In this document: piece by piece, positions 25,884 to 33,004 of the stretch
How positions within the stretch are numbered: position 1 is the first letter of the stretch
How the letters are laid out: each line of letters opens with the position of its first letter
Assembly: GCA_020248905.1 (NCBI GenBank)
Contig: JADCGR010000024.1
Span: 1-58,305, forward strand
DNA from: Curvibacter sp.
Lineage (GTDB): Bacteria > Pseudomonadota > Gammaproteobacteria > Burkholderiales > Burkholderiaceae_C
Direction of reading: 5' to 3'
DNA length: 58,305 nt
Notes under the pieces: model-generated
The model's database searches: none
The model's input: the letters and a program-made list of their open reading frames with translations, nothing else
Told to the model about the DNA's origin: nothing
Translations under genes and position numbers: made by a program

Positions 25884-26288
25884 TCACTGGCCGATCTGCA
25901 GCGTCTTGAGCAGCAGCGACTTGGCGGTGTTCATCACTTCTACATTGTTCTGGTAAGAGCGCGAGGCCGAGATCATGTTCACCATCTCTTCCACCGGGTT
26001 CACGTTGGAGTGGCTTACGTAGCCTTGCGCGTCGGCCGAAGGGTGCGAGGGCTCGTACACACGACGCGATGGCGTCTGGTCCTCCCGGATGGACCTCACC
26101 TTCACGCCCGCGCTGGACTGCGAGTCCATCAGCACGGTCTCGAAGACCACCTGGCGCGCCTTGTAGGTCTGGCCGTCGGGGCCGGCGGTGGCGTCCGCGT
26201 TGGCCAGGTTGGAGGCCACCACGTTGAGGCGTTGCGACTGCGCGCTGATCGCGCTGCCCGACACATTGAAGATGGAGAACATGGACAT
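25884..26288 (-). CDS. flgC: Flagellar proximal rod protein
   Basis: FlgC (134 aa) is a proximal rod subunit. It starts MSMFSIFNVSGSAISAQSQR and has LNVVASNLANADATAGPDGQ; the C-terminal motif is NVNPVEEMVNMISASRSYQN. Two ATGs two codons apart (26288 and 26282) are possible starts. It follows flgB after 23 bp. Confidence 0.97.
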   Translation of the reverse strand: MSMFSIFNVSGSAISAQSQRLNVVASNLANADATAGPDGQTYKARQVVFETVLMDSQSSAGVKVRSIREDQTPSRRVYEPSHPSADAQGYVSHSNVNPVEEMVNMISASRSYQNNVEVMNTAKSLLLKTLQIGQ

Positions 26289-26311
26289 GATGGTTTTCCT
26301 TGTTCAGTGCC

Positions 26312-26728
26312 TCACTGGCCCTGGATCGCGCTGAGCATGGTGCGCGCGTTGCCATTGATGAAGCGCAGGGTGGATTCGTAGCGCACGGCGTTGTCGACAA
26401 AGTTGCCGCGTTCGCGGTCGAGGTCCACGGAGTTGTTGTCCAGGGCGGGCTGCACCTGCGGGCCATAGGCCAGGCTGGAGCCCAGCGAGCCGCTGGTACC
26501 CGTCAGCGGCAGGTGGCGTGGATGCGCCGCCGCAGCCGGCTGTAAGCTGGCCGCGAGGCCCTTGCCTGCGATGGCCGCGCTCATGGCTTCCTTGAAGTTG
26601 AAGTCGCGTGCCGAATAGCCCGGCGTGTCGGCGTTGGCGATGTTGCTGGCGATGGTGCGCTGTCGTTCGGCGCGCAGCACCAGGGCCTTGCCGTGGAAGT
26701 CCAGTGTGCTGGTCAGTTTGTCGAACAT
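26312..26728 (-). CDS. flgB: Flagellar proximal rod protein, first gene of the flgBCDEFGHIJKL series
   Basis: FlgB (138 aa) is the proximal rod subunit next to the MS ring. The start MFDKLTSTLDFHGKALVLRA at 26728 has AGAGG just upstream on the minus strand. The motif RTIASNIANADTPGYSARDF is intact and the C-terminus reads RYESTLRFINGNARTMLSAI. A longer in-frame extension upstream is not family-like. It is divergent from flgA, with a 227-bp shared control region containing a FlhDC-box-like repeat. Confidence 0.96.
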   Translation of the reverse strand: MFDKLTSTLDFHGKALVLRAERQRTIASNIANADTPGYSARDFNFKEAMSAAIAGKGLAASLQPAAAAHPRHLPLTGTSGSLGSSLAYGPQVQPALDNNSVDLDRERGNFVDNAVRYESTLRFINGNARTMLSAIQGQ

Positions 26729-26816
26729 GATCACCTCTGCGTTTGGTAGGGCATCCCTGCAGGCCTGCGGCGGAATCCCGTGTACGGAAATTGTGGGCAG
26801 AACTTGAATCGCCGAG

Positions 26817-26852
26817 CGGCCGAAATAAGAGGGGAAAGCTGCGTATTTGCCT
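26817..26852. promoter_or_regulatory. FlhDC-box-like inverted repeat between flgB and flgA
   Basis: The plus strand shows GGCCGAAATAAGA, a short spacer, then TGCGTATTTGCC. The AAATA (26823-26827) and TATTT (26844-26848) cores are 16 bp apart, and each is flanked by GGC/GCC. Enterobacterial FlhD4C2 sites are two inverted GC..AAATA(A/G)CG half sites with a comparable core spacing. flhDC is encoded in this window, and the position between divergent class II operons fits. The match is imperfect and was found by eye. Confidence 0.5.
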
Positions 26853-26955
26853 TCTTTGCGGGCTGCCCCCGTCCGTATAGTCGGCACGGTGGGTGGAGTC
26901 CTGAGGGATTTTTTTTGTAACAGCCCACCAGATGAATCCGACGAAAGGAACTGAC

Positions 26956-27708
26956 ATGCCTACGATGCGCCTGCTCGCTTCGCTGCGCGACTGCGGTGGG
27001 CTTGGCCTTGCTCTTCTGGCCTTCGCCTGTGGCGGACTGCAACTGCCCGCCCAGGCCCAGGCCGTTGCCAGCGAGGCTGACCTGCCCGCGCTGGCCCGCA
27101 AGTGGGTGGACCAGACCCTGGCGATCCAGGCCGCCCGCGCCGAGCAACCCCTGCGCCTGCAGGCCACCCTGGGCCGGCTCGACCCGCGCCTGCGCCTCTC
27201 GCCCTGCGCCCGGGTGGAAGTCTTCCTGCCGCCGGGCAGCCGCCTCTGGGGCGCCAGCCGCGTCGGCCTGCGCTGCCTCGAAGGTGCCACCCGCTGGAAC
27301 GTAACGCTGCCCGTCACCGTGCAGGCCCTGGGCAGCACCTGGGTGCTGCGCCGCGATGTGGCCGCCGGCAGCGCCCTGACCGCCGGCGACCTCATGCTCG
27401 CCGAGGTGGACTGGGCCGCCGAGCCCAGCCCCGTTCTCGCGCGTCGCGAGGCCTGGGAAGGGCAGATCGCTGCCCGCGCGCTGGCCAGCGGCCAAGCTCT
27501 GCGCGAGAACATGGTGCGCGCTGCCCAGGTCTTTCAGGCGGGAGCCCCGGTGCGCGTGTTGGTGCAGGGTGGTGGATTCCAGATCAGCGCCGAGGGCCAG
27601 GCTCTGTCGCCCGGCATGGTGGGTCAGTCAGCGAAGGTCAAGATGGAGAGTGGGCGCGTGCTCACCGTGATAGTCCTCGATGCCCGGACCGTTCGGGCCT
27701 ATATCTGA
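26956..27708 (+). CDS. flgA: Flagellar P-ring assembly chaperone
   Basis: FlgA (250 aa) is a periplasmic chaperone for FlgI. A signal peptide covers about residues 1-35. The SAF-domain region shows WVLRRDVAAGSALTAGDLML, followed by the C-terminal half with GAPVRVLVQGGGFQISAEGQ and VLTVIVLDARTVRAYI. The ATG at 26956 has AAAGGA at the right distance; an in-frame ATG at 26932 has none and is rejected. First gene of the plus-strand arm, followed by flgM after 139 bp with its own promoter. Confidence 0.94.
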   Translation: MPTMRLLASLRDCGGLGLALLAFACGGLQLPAQAQAVASEADLPALARKWVDQTLAIQAARAEQPLRLQATLGRLDPRLRLSPCARVEVFLPPGSRLWGASRVGLRCLEGATRWNVTLPVTVQALGSTWVLRRDVAAGSALTAGDLMLAEVDWAAEPSPVLARREAWEGQIAARALASGQALRENMVRAAQVFQAGAPVRVLVQGGGFQISAEGQALSPGMVGQSAKVKMESGRVLTVIVLDARTVRAYI

Positions 27709-27753
27709 AACCAGGCAGCCAGAGACACGAGAAAAGACAGGAAAAGAAAAGCC

Positions 27754-27780
27754 TAAAGTCGGTCATGATGATGCCGATAC
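27754..27780 (+). promoter_or_regulatory. Sigma-28 (FliA) promoter of flgMN
   Basis: TAAAGTCG (27754-27761), exactly 11 bases, then GCCGATAC (27773-27780). The sigma-28 consensus is TAAAGTTT-N11-GCCGATAA, so 13 of 16 positions match and the spacing is exact. It lies 67 bp before the flgM start. This gives flgM-flgN class III expression in addition to read-through from flgA, as in enterobacteria. Confidence 0.85.
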
Positions 27781-27847
27781 CTCTCGTACGCGGTAGAAAG
27801 CATCCCGCCCGATGGGCACTTTGGTCCACGGCTTTTTGGAGAACGAC

Positions 27848-28168
27848 ATGAAAGTAGGTCAACCGGCAGACATGCCCAAAGTGACGCCTGCGGCAACGTC
27901 CGGCGCGGGCGCGGCTGCACCTGCGAAGAAGGAAGCGGCCGCCACGGCCACCAGCACCGCCAGCTCGGCCGGCGTGGCCGTGACCGTGTCCAACTCGGTG
28001 CGCACCCTGGAGGCCGCCAATCGCGGCGAGACCGCCGATGTGGACATAGACAAGGTCAACACCGTGCGCCAGGCCATCGAGGACGGCACCTATGTGGTCA
28101 ACCCCGAGGCCATCGCCGACAAGCTTCTGTCCAACGCCCAGGAAATGCTCAAGGGTCCGCTCAACTGA
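27848..28168 (+). CDS. flgM: Anti-sigma-28 factor
   Basis: FlgM (106 aa) binds FliA until the hook is complete and is then exported. The ATG at 27848 has GGAGA upstream. The N-terminal half is Ala/Thr-rich and disordered-looking, as expected for an exported anti-sigma factor. The C-terminal half contains VDIDKVNTVRQAIEDGTYVV and PEAIADKLLSNAQEML, the helices that contact sigma-28. It is controlled by the sigma-28 promoter just upstream, a feedback loop with fliA at 30041-30754. Confidence 0.93.
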   Translation: MKVGQPADMPKVTPAATSGAGAAAPAKKEAAATATSTASSAGVAVTVSNSVRTLEAANRGETADVDIDKVNTVRQAIEDGTYVVNPEAIADKLLSNAQEMLKGPLN

Positions 28169-28196
28169 GCCTGCCCACTCCTGAACCGGAGCCCCC

Positions 28197-28550
28197 ATGC
28201 TGCCCGCTGAATTTGAGAAACCGCTGGCCCTCATCGAACTGCAGTGCGAGGCCGTGGCCGCAGCCGTGGACAGCGGCGAGCCGCAGGCCCTGGAGGCGGC
28301 AAGCACGGCGCTGCGCCAGGCGGCCGTGGACTTCTCGGCCTTCATGGAAGAAGCCGATGTGTCGGCTGCAAGCCCGCAGCTGCGCGCCCGCCTGAAGAAA
28401 ATCGTCACCCATCTCGGCATCCAGCGCGAAGCCCTCATGCGCCGCACGGCTGCGATCGAGCGATCGCTCCACACGCTGGTGCCGTCTACGCAAAAGAGCA
28501 CCTATGCCCCGGCAGGGCGTGCAGGCGCGTATCGGGGGTTTGCGTCCTGA
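28197..28550 (+). CDS. flgN: FlgN-like export chaperone
   Basis: This 117-aa helical protein has the length and position of FlgN, the chaperone of FlgK and FlgL. Sequence signatures are weak in this family. Two long helices (about 5-45 and 58-95, with LRARLKKIVTHLGIQREALM) fit the fold. It directly follows flgM and precedes a strong terminator, as in enterobacterial flgAMN arrangements. Assignment rests largely on context. Confidence 0.82.
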   Translation: MLPAEFEKPLALIELQCEAVAAAVDSGEPQALEAASTALRQAAVDFSAFMEEADVSAASPQLRARLKKIVTHLGIQREALMRRTAAIERSLHTLVPSTQKSTYAPAGRAGAYRGFAS

Positions 28551-28579
28551 TCTGCAAGCTGCGAGCCGCGTAAATGAAG

Positions 28580-28603
28580 GGCTGCCGGGGGGCAGCCTTT
28601 TTT
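28580..28603 (+). terminator. Intrinsic terminator after flgN
   Basis: Stem GGCTGCC/GGCAGCC with a GGGG loop, immediately followed by six T residues (28598-28603). It closes the flgA-flgM-flgN arm. Confidence 0.9.
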
Positions 28604-28791
28604 CATCGTGGTACGGCTCACCGCTGATCGGCCAGCTTTGTCCCGTATCAAAAGGGAGATCGTCAGACCTGGTATCGGATTCATCGAGCGTCTCAGGTTC
28701 TGGCGGTTCGCGTGAGCCGGCCGGGCGAGCGGCCGAGGGCGGTGCCTGCATCGGTCCACTCGGCTAGCATGCAAGCTTTCTGGAGCAAGAG

Positions 28792-29496
28792 ATGTCTGAT
28801 GCAAAAGTCGCCCTGATCACCGCCGGTGGTTCGGGCATGGGAGCTGCCACCGCGCGCAAGCTGGCTGCGGATGGCTACAGGGTGGCGGTGCTGTCTTCTT
28901 CCGGCAAGGGCGAGGCGCTTGCACGTGAGCTGGGCGGCGTGGGGGTGACGGGCTCCAACCAGTCGCCCGCCGATCTGCAGCGCCTGGTGGATCTGGCCAT
29001 GCAGACCTGGGGGCGTATCGATGCGCTGGTCAATTCGGCCGGCCACGGCCCGCGCGGGCCCCTGCTGGATATTTCTGACGACGACTGGCACCGCGGCATG
29101 GAGGTGTACTTCCTCAACGCGGTGCGCCCCATCCGCCTGGTCACGCCCATCATGGAAGCGCAGGGCGGTGGTGCCATCGTCAACATCTCCACGGCTTGGA
29201 CGTTCGAGCCCTCGGCCATGTTCCCCACGTCTGCGGTGTTCCGCGCTGGGCTGGCAAGCTTCACCAAAATCTACGCGGATACCTACGCGCCCAAAGGCAT
29301 CCGCCTCAACAACGTGCTGCCGGGCTGGATCGACAGCCTGCCGGCCACCGAGGAGCGCCGCAACAGCGTGCCCATGGGCCGCTATGGCCGCTCGGAGGAG
29401 ATTGCGGCGACCATCGCCTTTTTACTGTCCGACGGTGCGGGTTACATCACCGGGCAGAACCTGCGGGTGGACGGCGGGCTGGCGCGCTCGGTCTGA
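28792..29496 (+). CDS. Atypical short-chain dehydrogenase/reductase-fold protein
   Basis: This 234-aa Rossmann-fold protein has the cofactor loop ITAGGSGMGAATA (TGxxxGxG-like, with Ala in place of the first Gly) and LVNSAG. The catalytic region reads SAVFRAGLASF where a classical SDR has YxxxK, so the Tyr and Lys are Ser and Arg. Classical oxidoreductase chemistry is therefore doubtful, although the Rossmann core and the end ITGQNLRVDGGLARS are well kept. Function is unknown. It lies between flgN and a DUF1851 gene, with no clear functional link. Confidence 0.83.
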   Translation: MSDAKVALITAGGSGMGAATARKLAADGYRVAVLSSSGKGEALARELGGVGVTGSNQSPADLQRLVDLAMQTWGRIDALVNSAGHGPRGPLLDISDDDWHRGMEVYFLNAVRPIRLVTPIMEAQGGGAIVNISTAWTFEPSAMFPTSAVFRAGLASFTKIYADTYAPKGIRLNNVLPGWIDSLPATEERRNSVPMGRYGRSEEIAATIAFLLSDGAGYITGQNLRVDGGLARSV

Positions 29497-29517
29497 GACC
29501 TGCGGCGGGACACGCCC

Positions 29518-29988
29518 GTGGATTTGAGCAGCTTGACCATTTACCCCACAAAGTCCGCCGTGTATGCCTTGCGCGAGCACTGGCGCTGGCTGCTGGGTGA
29601 GCGCTGGACGCCGTTCATGTACTCCGCCCTGGGGGATGTGTTTTTCGAGGCGCCGGCCGGCACGGTCTGGTGGCTGAGCACCGCCACAGGCGCGCTGGAA
29701 CAGGTGGCTTGCTCTCGCAAGCAGTTCAACAGACTGCTGTGCGGTGAACGGGCCGAGGAATGGCTACTTCCCGGTCTCGTCGACGTGCTCGTGGCCCAGG
29801 GCAAGCGCCTGGGCCCGGATCAGTGCTACACCTATGCGGTGTTCCCTGTCTTTCGCGAGGGCAGTTTCAGCGCCGAAAACATGGTGCCCGCCAGCGCGAC
29901 CGCGCACTATGCCGCGAGCGGGCAGCTGCATGAGCGCCTGCGCAAATTGCCCGATGGCGCTGAGGTGCCCCTCGTGCTGGAGGATTGA
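29518..29988 (+). CDS. DUF1851 (Tdi1-type T6SS immunity domain) protein
   Basis: This 156-aa protein resembles the DUF1851 family: SALGDVFFEAPAGTVWWLST and QCYTYAVFPVFREGSFSAEN are in the expected order. The family includes the C-terminal domain of Tdi1, an immunity protein of a type VI effector, but most members are uncharacterised. The start codon is GTG at 29518; no strong ribosome site is visible. It is 21 bp after the SDR gene and converges on fliA. No adjacent toxin gene is seen. Confidence 0.7.
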   Translation: MDLSSLTIYPTKSAVYALREHWRWLLGERWTPFMYSALGDVFFEAPAGTVWWLSTATGALEQVACSRKQFNRLLCGERAEEWLLPGLVDVLVAQGKRLGPDQCYTYAVFPVFREGSFSAENMVPASATAHYAASGQLHERLRKLPDGAEVPLVLED

Positions 29989-30009
29989 GTCCGGACCGCA
30001 GCCCCGACG

Positions 30010-30039
30010 CCTGCCCTCGTCTGGATGAGGGGAATCAGG
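30010..30039. terminator. Possible bidirectional hairpin between DUF1851 gene and fliA
   Basis: CCTG/CAGG and CCTC/GAGG pair around an 8-base loop, with an asymmetric bulge. No T-tract on either strand, so termination strength is doubtful. It is the only hairpin in the 52-bp gap between convergent genes. Confidence 0.3.
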
Positions 30040-30040
30040 C

Positions 30041-30754
30041 TCAGTGCGAGCGCATCTTGGCCCGCAGCCGCGCGATGGACTGGCTGTGCAGCTGGCACAC
30101 GCGCGATTCGGTGATGCCGAGCACGGCGGCGATTTCCTTGAGGTTCATGTCCTGCTCGTAGTACATGCTCATGATGTACTGCTCGCGCTCGGGCAGGTTC
30201 TTGATGGCCTGCACCAACGCGCCGCGCAGCCGCTGGTTGCGCAGCATCTGCATGGGATCGGCCTCGTTGTCGACCATGTGGCGGTCCAGGAAGCCATCGT
30301 CGCCCTCTTCGCCCGACATGTCCTCCAGATACACCAGCTGGGTGCCCTTGACCTTGCTGAGCAGGGACTGGTATTCGGTGAGCGCCATACCCAGCTCTGC
30401 GGCGATCTCGCTTTCAGTGGGCGAGCGCCCCAGGCGGTGCTCAAGCCGCGTGAGGGCGCCTTCAATCTCTTTCTGGCTCTTGCGCGAACTGCGGCTCATC
30501 CAGTCGTTCTCGCGCAGCTCGTCGATCATGGCGCCGCGAATGCGCTGGGTGGCAAAGGTCTCAAATTGCACGCCCTGGCTGGCCTCGTAGCGCGTGAGCG
30601 CCTCTGACAGGCCGATCAGTCCGACCTGGATCAGGTCGTCCACCTGGATGCTGGGCGGCAGCTTGGCCATCATGTGGTGGGCCAGGCGGCGTACGAGCGG
30701 CGAGTACTGCCGGATGAGGGCGTCGCGGTCGAGCTGGCCTTTGGCGGTATACAT
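30041..30754 (-). CDS. fliA: Flagellar sigma factor sigma-28
   Basis: FliA (237 aa) directs RNA polymerase to late flagellar promoters such as the one before flgM. Region 2 shows QVDDLIQVGLIGLSEALTRY and FETFATQRIRGAMIDELREN. Region 3 follows with GRSPTESEIAAELGM. Region 4 has LKEIAAVLGITESRVCQLHS, the HTH that reads the -35 element. The ATG at 30754 overlaps the TGA of the flhG-like gene (TGATG); an upstream TTG is less likely. Last gene of the flhB-flhA-flhF-flhG-fliA series. Confidence 0.97.
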   Translation of the reverse strand: MYTAKGQLDRDALIRQYSPLVRRLAHHMMAKLPPSIQVDDLIQVGLIGLSEALTRYEASQGVQFETFATQRIRGAMIDELRENDWMSRSSRKSQKEIEGALTRLEHRLGRSPTESEIAAELGMALTEYQSLLSKVKGTQLVYLEDMSGEEGDDGFLDRHMVDNEADPMQMLRNQRLRGALVQAIKNLPEREQYIMSMYYEQDMNLKEIAAVLGITESRVCQLHSQSIARLRAKMRSH

Positions 30755-31539
30755 CAATAGCGCCTCGCAGCCAGGGTAGCGCCAGCAGCGACCGCCTGCG
30801 CGGGGTTCCAGCGCGGTGGCTGCAGCGCCTGTTCCATGCTTCGCAGCGCGATGCGCTGCATGTCATCGGCCTGCGCGGGACAGACCGTCAGGGCCGGGAC
30901 TTCGCAGGCCAGAAAATCGCGCGCGCAGTCCTGCAGGTTGCGGCTGATGCTGTGGCCTGCCACGCGGGTGGCCAGTTGGGTGTCGTCCATCACGCTCACT
31001 ATGGTCGGCCTGAGCTTGCCCAGGTTCAACAGGTGCTTGAGCGCATGGTAGGCGCTCAGCAGCGCGGCCTCCTGTGCAGAGACGGCGAGCAGGGGCGACA
31101 GGGCGCTGCCGCAGAAGCTGCGGGCCAGTTCGTGGGCCGGCGCGTAGAGCACGATGAGTTCGTAGCCGTGGAAGAGCTTGCACAGTGCACGCGCGCGCTC
31201 GGCGCTGGCGGCCGCAGGGCTGCCGACCTGCGGCGTGCCCAGCGCCGTGAGGCCTGTGGCGGCGGGAACGATGGGCCATTCCTGCGCGCCGGGCAGGATA
31301 TCGGGCGCATCGGTGCTGGCCAGCATCTGCTGCAGGCCCGGGGTGGTGACGGTCTCGCGCACATGGGCGTCCAGCACGAGCACGGGGTACTCCAGTGCCG
31401 TCCAAGCCGCGCACAGCTGCCACAGCAGGGGCAGCTCGCTGCGGCGGTCGCCGTGGCCGGCCAGCGCGACGATGCGCGGGCCGTGTTCGGCGGCGAGGGC
31501 GGCCAGGCCAGCGGCCTGGTGGCTGTCGGTGTCAAGCAT
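30754..31539 (-). CDS. FlhG-position protein lacking the MinD P-loop
   Basis: This 261-aa protein occupies the FlhG slot between flhF and fliA. FlhG is a MinD-type ATPase that limits flagellar number. The residues where the deviant Walker A (KGGxGKT) should lie read IVALAGHGDRRSELPLLWQL, so the P-loop is absent. A later segment, YPVLVLDAHVRET, resembles the Walker B strand of MinD proteins. It is therefore probably a non-ATPase FlhG remnant or a divergent partner of FlhF. The start ATG at 31539 overlaps the flhF stop by 8 bp; a longer upstream reading is discarded. Confidence 0.68.
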   Translation of the reverse strand: MLDTDSHQAAGLAALAAEHGPRIVALAGHGDRRSELPLLWQLCAAWTALEYPVLVLDAHVRETVTTPGLQQMLASTDAPDILPGAQEWPIVPAATGLTALGTPQVGSPAAASAERARALCKLFHGYELIVLYAPAHELARSFCGSALSPLLAVSAQEAALLSAYHALKHLLNLGKLRPTIVSVMDDTQLATRVAGHSISRNLQDCARDFLACEVPALTVCPAQADDMQRIALRSMEQALQPPRWNPAQAVAAGATLAARRY

Positions 31540-33004
31540 GCAGGCGCCCTTGCGCAGCGTGGTGGGTGCCGGCCTGCGCAAAGTACAGGCCCAGTTCGTC
31601 CATCTGCGGGTCGTGCGCGGACTTGCCCGCCGAGCGCATGGACAGGCGCACCAGCTGGGCGGCGTCGGCGCGTTCCCAGTCTTCGGGCACGCGCTGGCCG
31701 CCGCTTACGCCGCGCAGCACGAGATGGTGTCGGATGACGCTGTCGAGCGCGGGCCCGATCTTCACCGCTTCGTCCACCTTGGTGAGCACCGCCTGCTTGG
31801 CGCCGAAGTGGGTGACGGCCTCGTCCTGCGTGTCGCCATGGCTGGCGGCGTTGAGCACGAGCAGGCGCCTGATCTGCGGCAAGTCCAGCACGTCCAGGAT
31901 GTCGCGCTTGCGCGGGTCGCGCGGGGCCACGCCCGTGGTGTCGATGATGACCATCTTGCGGTTGCTCAGCAGGTTGAGCAGGTCCTGCAGGGCGGCGCGG
32001 TCTTGCGCCATGTGGGCGACCACGCCGAGCATGCGGCCGTAGGCGCGCAGCTGCTCGTGCGCGCCAATGCGGTAGCTGTCCAGTGTGATGAGGCCCACGC
32101 TGCTGGCGCCGTGCGTGCGCGCGCAAAGCGCGGCAAGCTTGGCGGCGGTGGTGGTCTTGCCCACGCCCGTGGTACCGACCAGCGCGAACACGCCACCTTC
32201 GTCCTTGAGGGCCAGGCTGCCGGCATCGGTCTTGATGTTGCGCGTGAGGATGCCCATGAGCCATTGCACGGCTGCGGCGGGGCTGGCATCGTCAGGCAGC
32301 ATGCTGAGCACAGCGCGCGCGAGCGCGGGCGAGTAACCGGCTCGGATGAGTTTGAGCGTGAGGTTCGCGCGGATCGGGCTCTGCTTGGTCTGGCCGAGCC
32401 AGGCCAGGGTGCTGAAGCGTTCCTCGATCATCTCCTTCATGGCGCTGAGCTCGTTGACCAGGCCCTGGGGCACGGCGCTCGCTGGCGCAGGTGCCGAAGC
32501 AACGGGCTGCGGTACGGTGATCGGAGCCGATTTGCGCACGGGTGCGGGCGCGCTCTCGGGATCGGGCGGGATGACCTCGTAAGCCGGGCGCGGTGCCGCC
32601 GCGAAGCGGGCCTGCTGGGCCTCAACGCGGCGCTGCAGCATACGCTCGCGCACATAGTCCTGAAACGACAGGGTGCTCATGGCCAGCTGCTCGGCGTCCT
32701 CTTCCACCGGGGTCTGCGCGGCAGCGCGCAGGGCGGCCGGCGTGGATGCCGGGGCCGCTGCGGGGGCGGGGCGGACGCGGGCGGCCGGGCTGGCGGCCCG
32801 CGCGGCAGCGGGCTGCGCTGCGGGTGCGGCGACCGACTGGTCCAGCGTGGCCAGTGCGGCCAGCGTGTCCTCGCTGGTAGCCATCACTTCCACACCTTGC
32901 GGGGCCTGGCGGTTGGACAGGATCAGCGTGCCGTCGCCAAAAGCCATGCGGGCCTTGGCCAGGGCTTCGCGGGCAGTGGGTGCGGTGAAGCGTTGGATGT
33001 TCAT
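31532..33004 (-). CDS. flhF: Flagellar SRP-like GTPase
   Basis: FlhF (490 aa) positions the flagellum at the pole and has an SRP-like GTPase. The N-terminal B domain starts MNIQRFTAPTAREALAKARM. A Pro/Ala-rich linker covers about 60-175. The NG domain begins near 185 and contains the P-loop GTTGVGKTTT (277-286), LITLDSYRIGAHEQL and VIIDTTGVAPRDP. The stop overlaps the following gene. A polar or restricted flagellation pattern is suggested by its presence but not proven. Confidence 0.94.
   Translation of the reverse strand: MNIQRFTAPTAREALAKARMAFGDGTLILSNRQAPQGVEVMATSEDTLAALATLDQSVAAPAAQPAAARAASPAARVRPAPAAAPASTPAALRAAAQTPVEEDAEQLAMSTLSFQDYVRERMLQRRVEAQQARFAAAPRPAYEVIPPDPESAPAPVRKSAPITVPQPVASAPAPASAVPQGLVNELSAMKEMIEERFSTLAWLGQTKQSPIRANLTLKLIRAGYSPALARAVLSMLPDDASPAAAVQWLMGILTRNIKTDAGSLALKDEGGVFALVGTTGVGKTTTAAKLAALCARTHGASSVGLITLDSYRIGAHEQLRAYGRMLGVVAHMAQDRAALQDLLNLLSNRKMVIIDTTGVAPRDPRKRDILDVLDLPQIRRLLVLNAASHGDTQDEAVTHFGAKQAVLTKVDEAVKIGPALDSVIRHHLVLRGVSGGQRVPEDWERADAAQLVRLSMRSAGKSAHDPQMDELGLYFAQAGTHHAAQGRLHA

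Noticed and set aside
26304-27512. 402-codon minus-strand frame spanning flgB, the flgB-flgA gap and flgA
   Set aside because: It crosses two real genes and the regulatory gap and has low-complexity composition.
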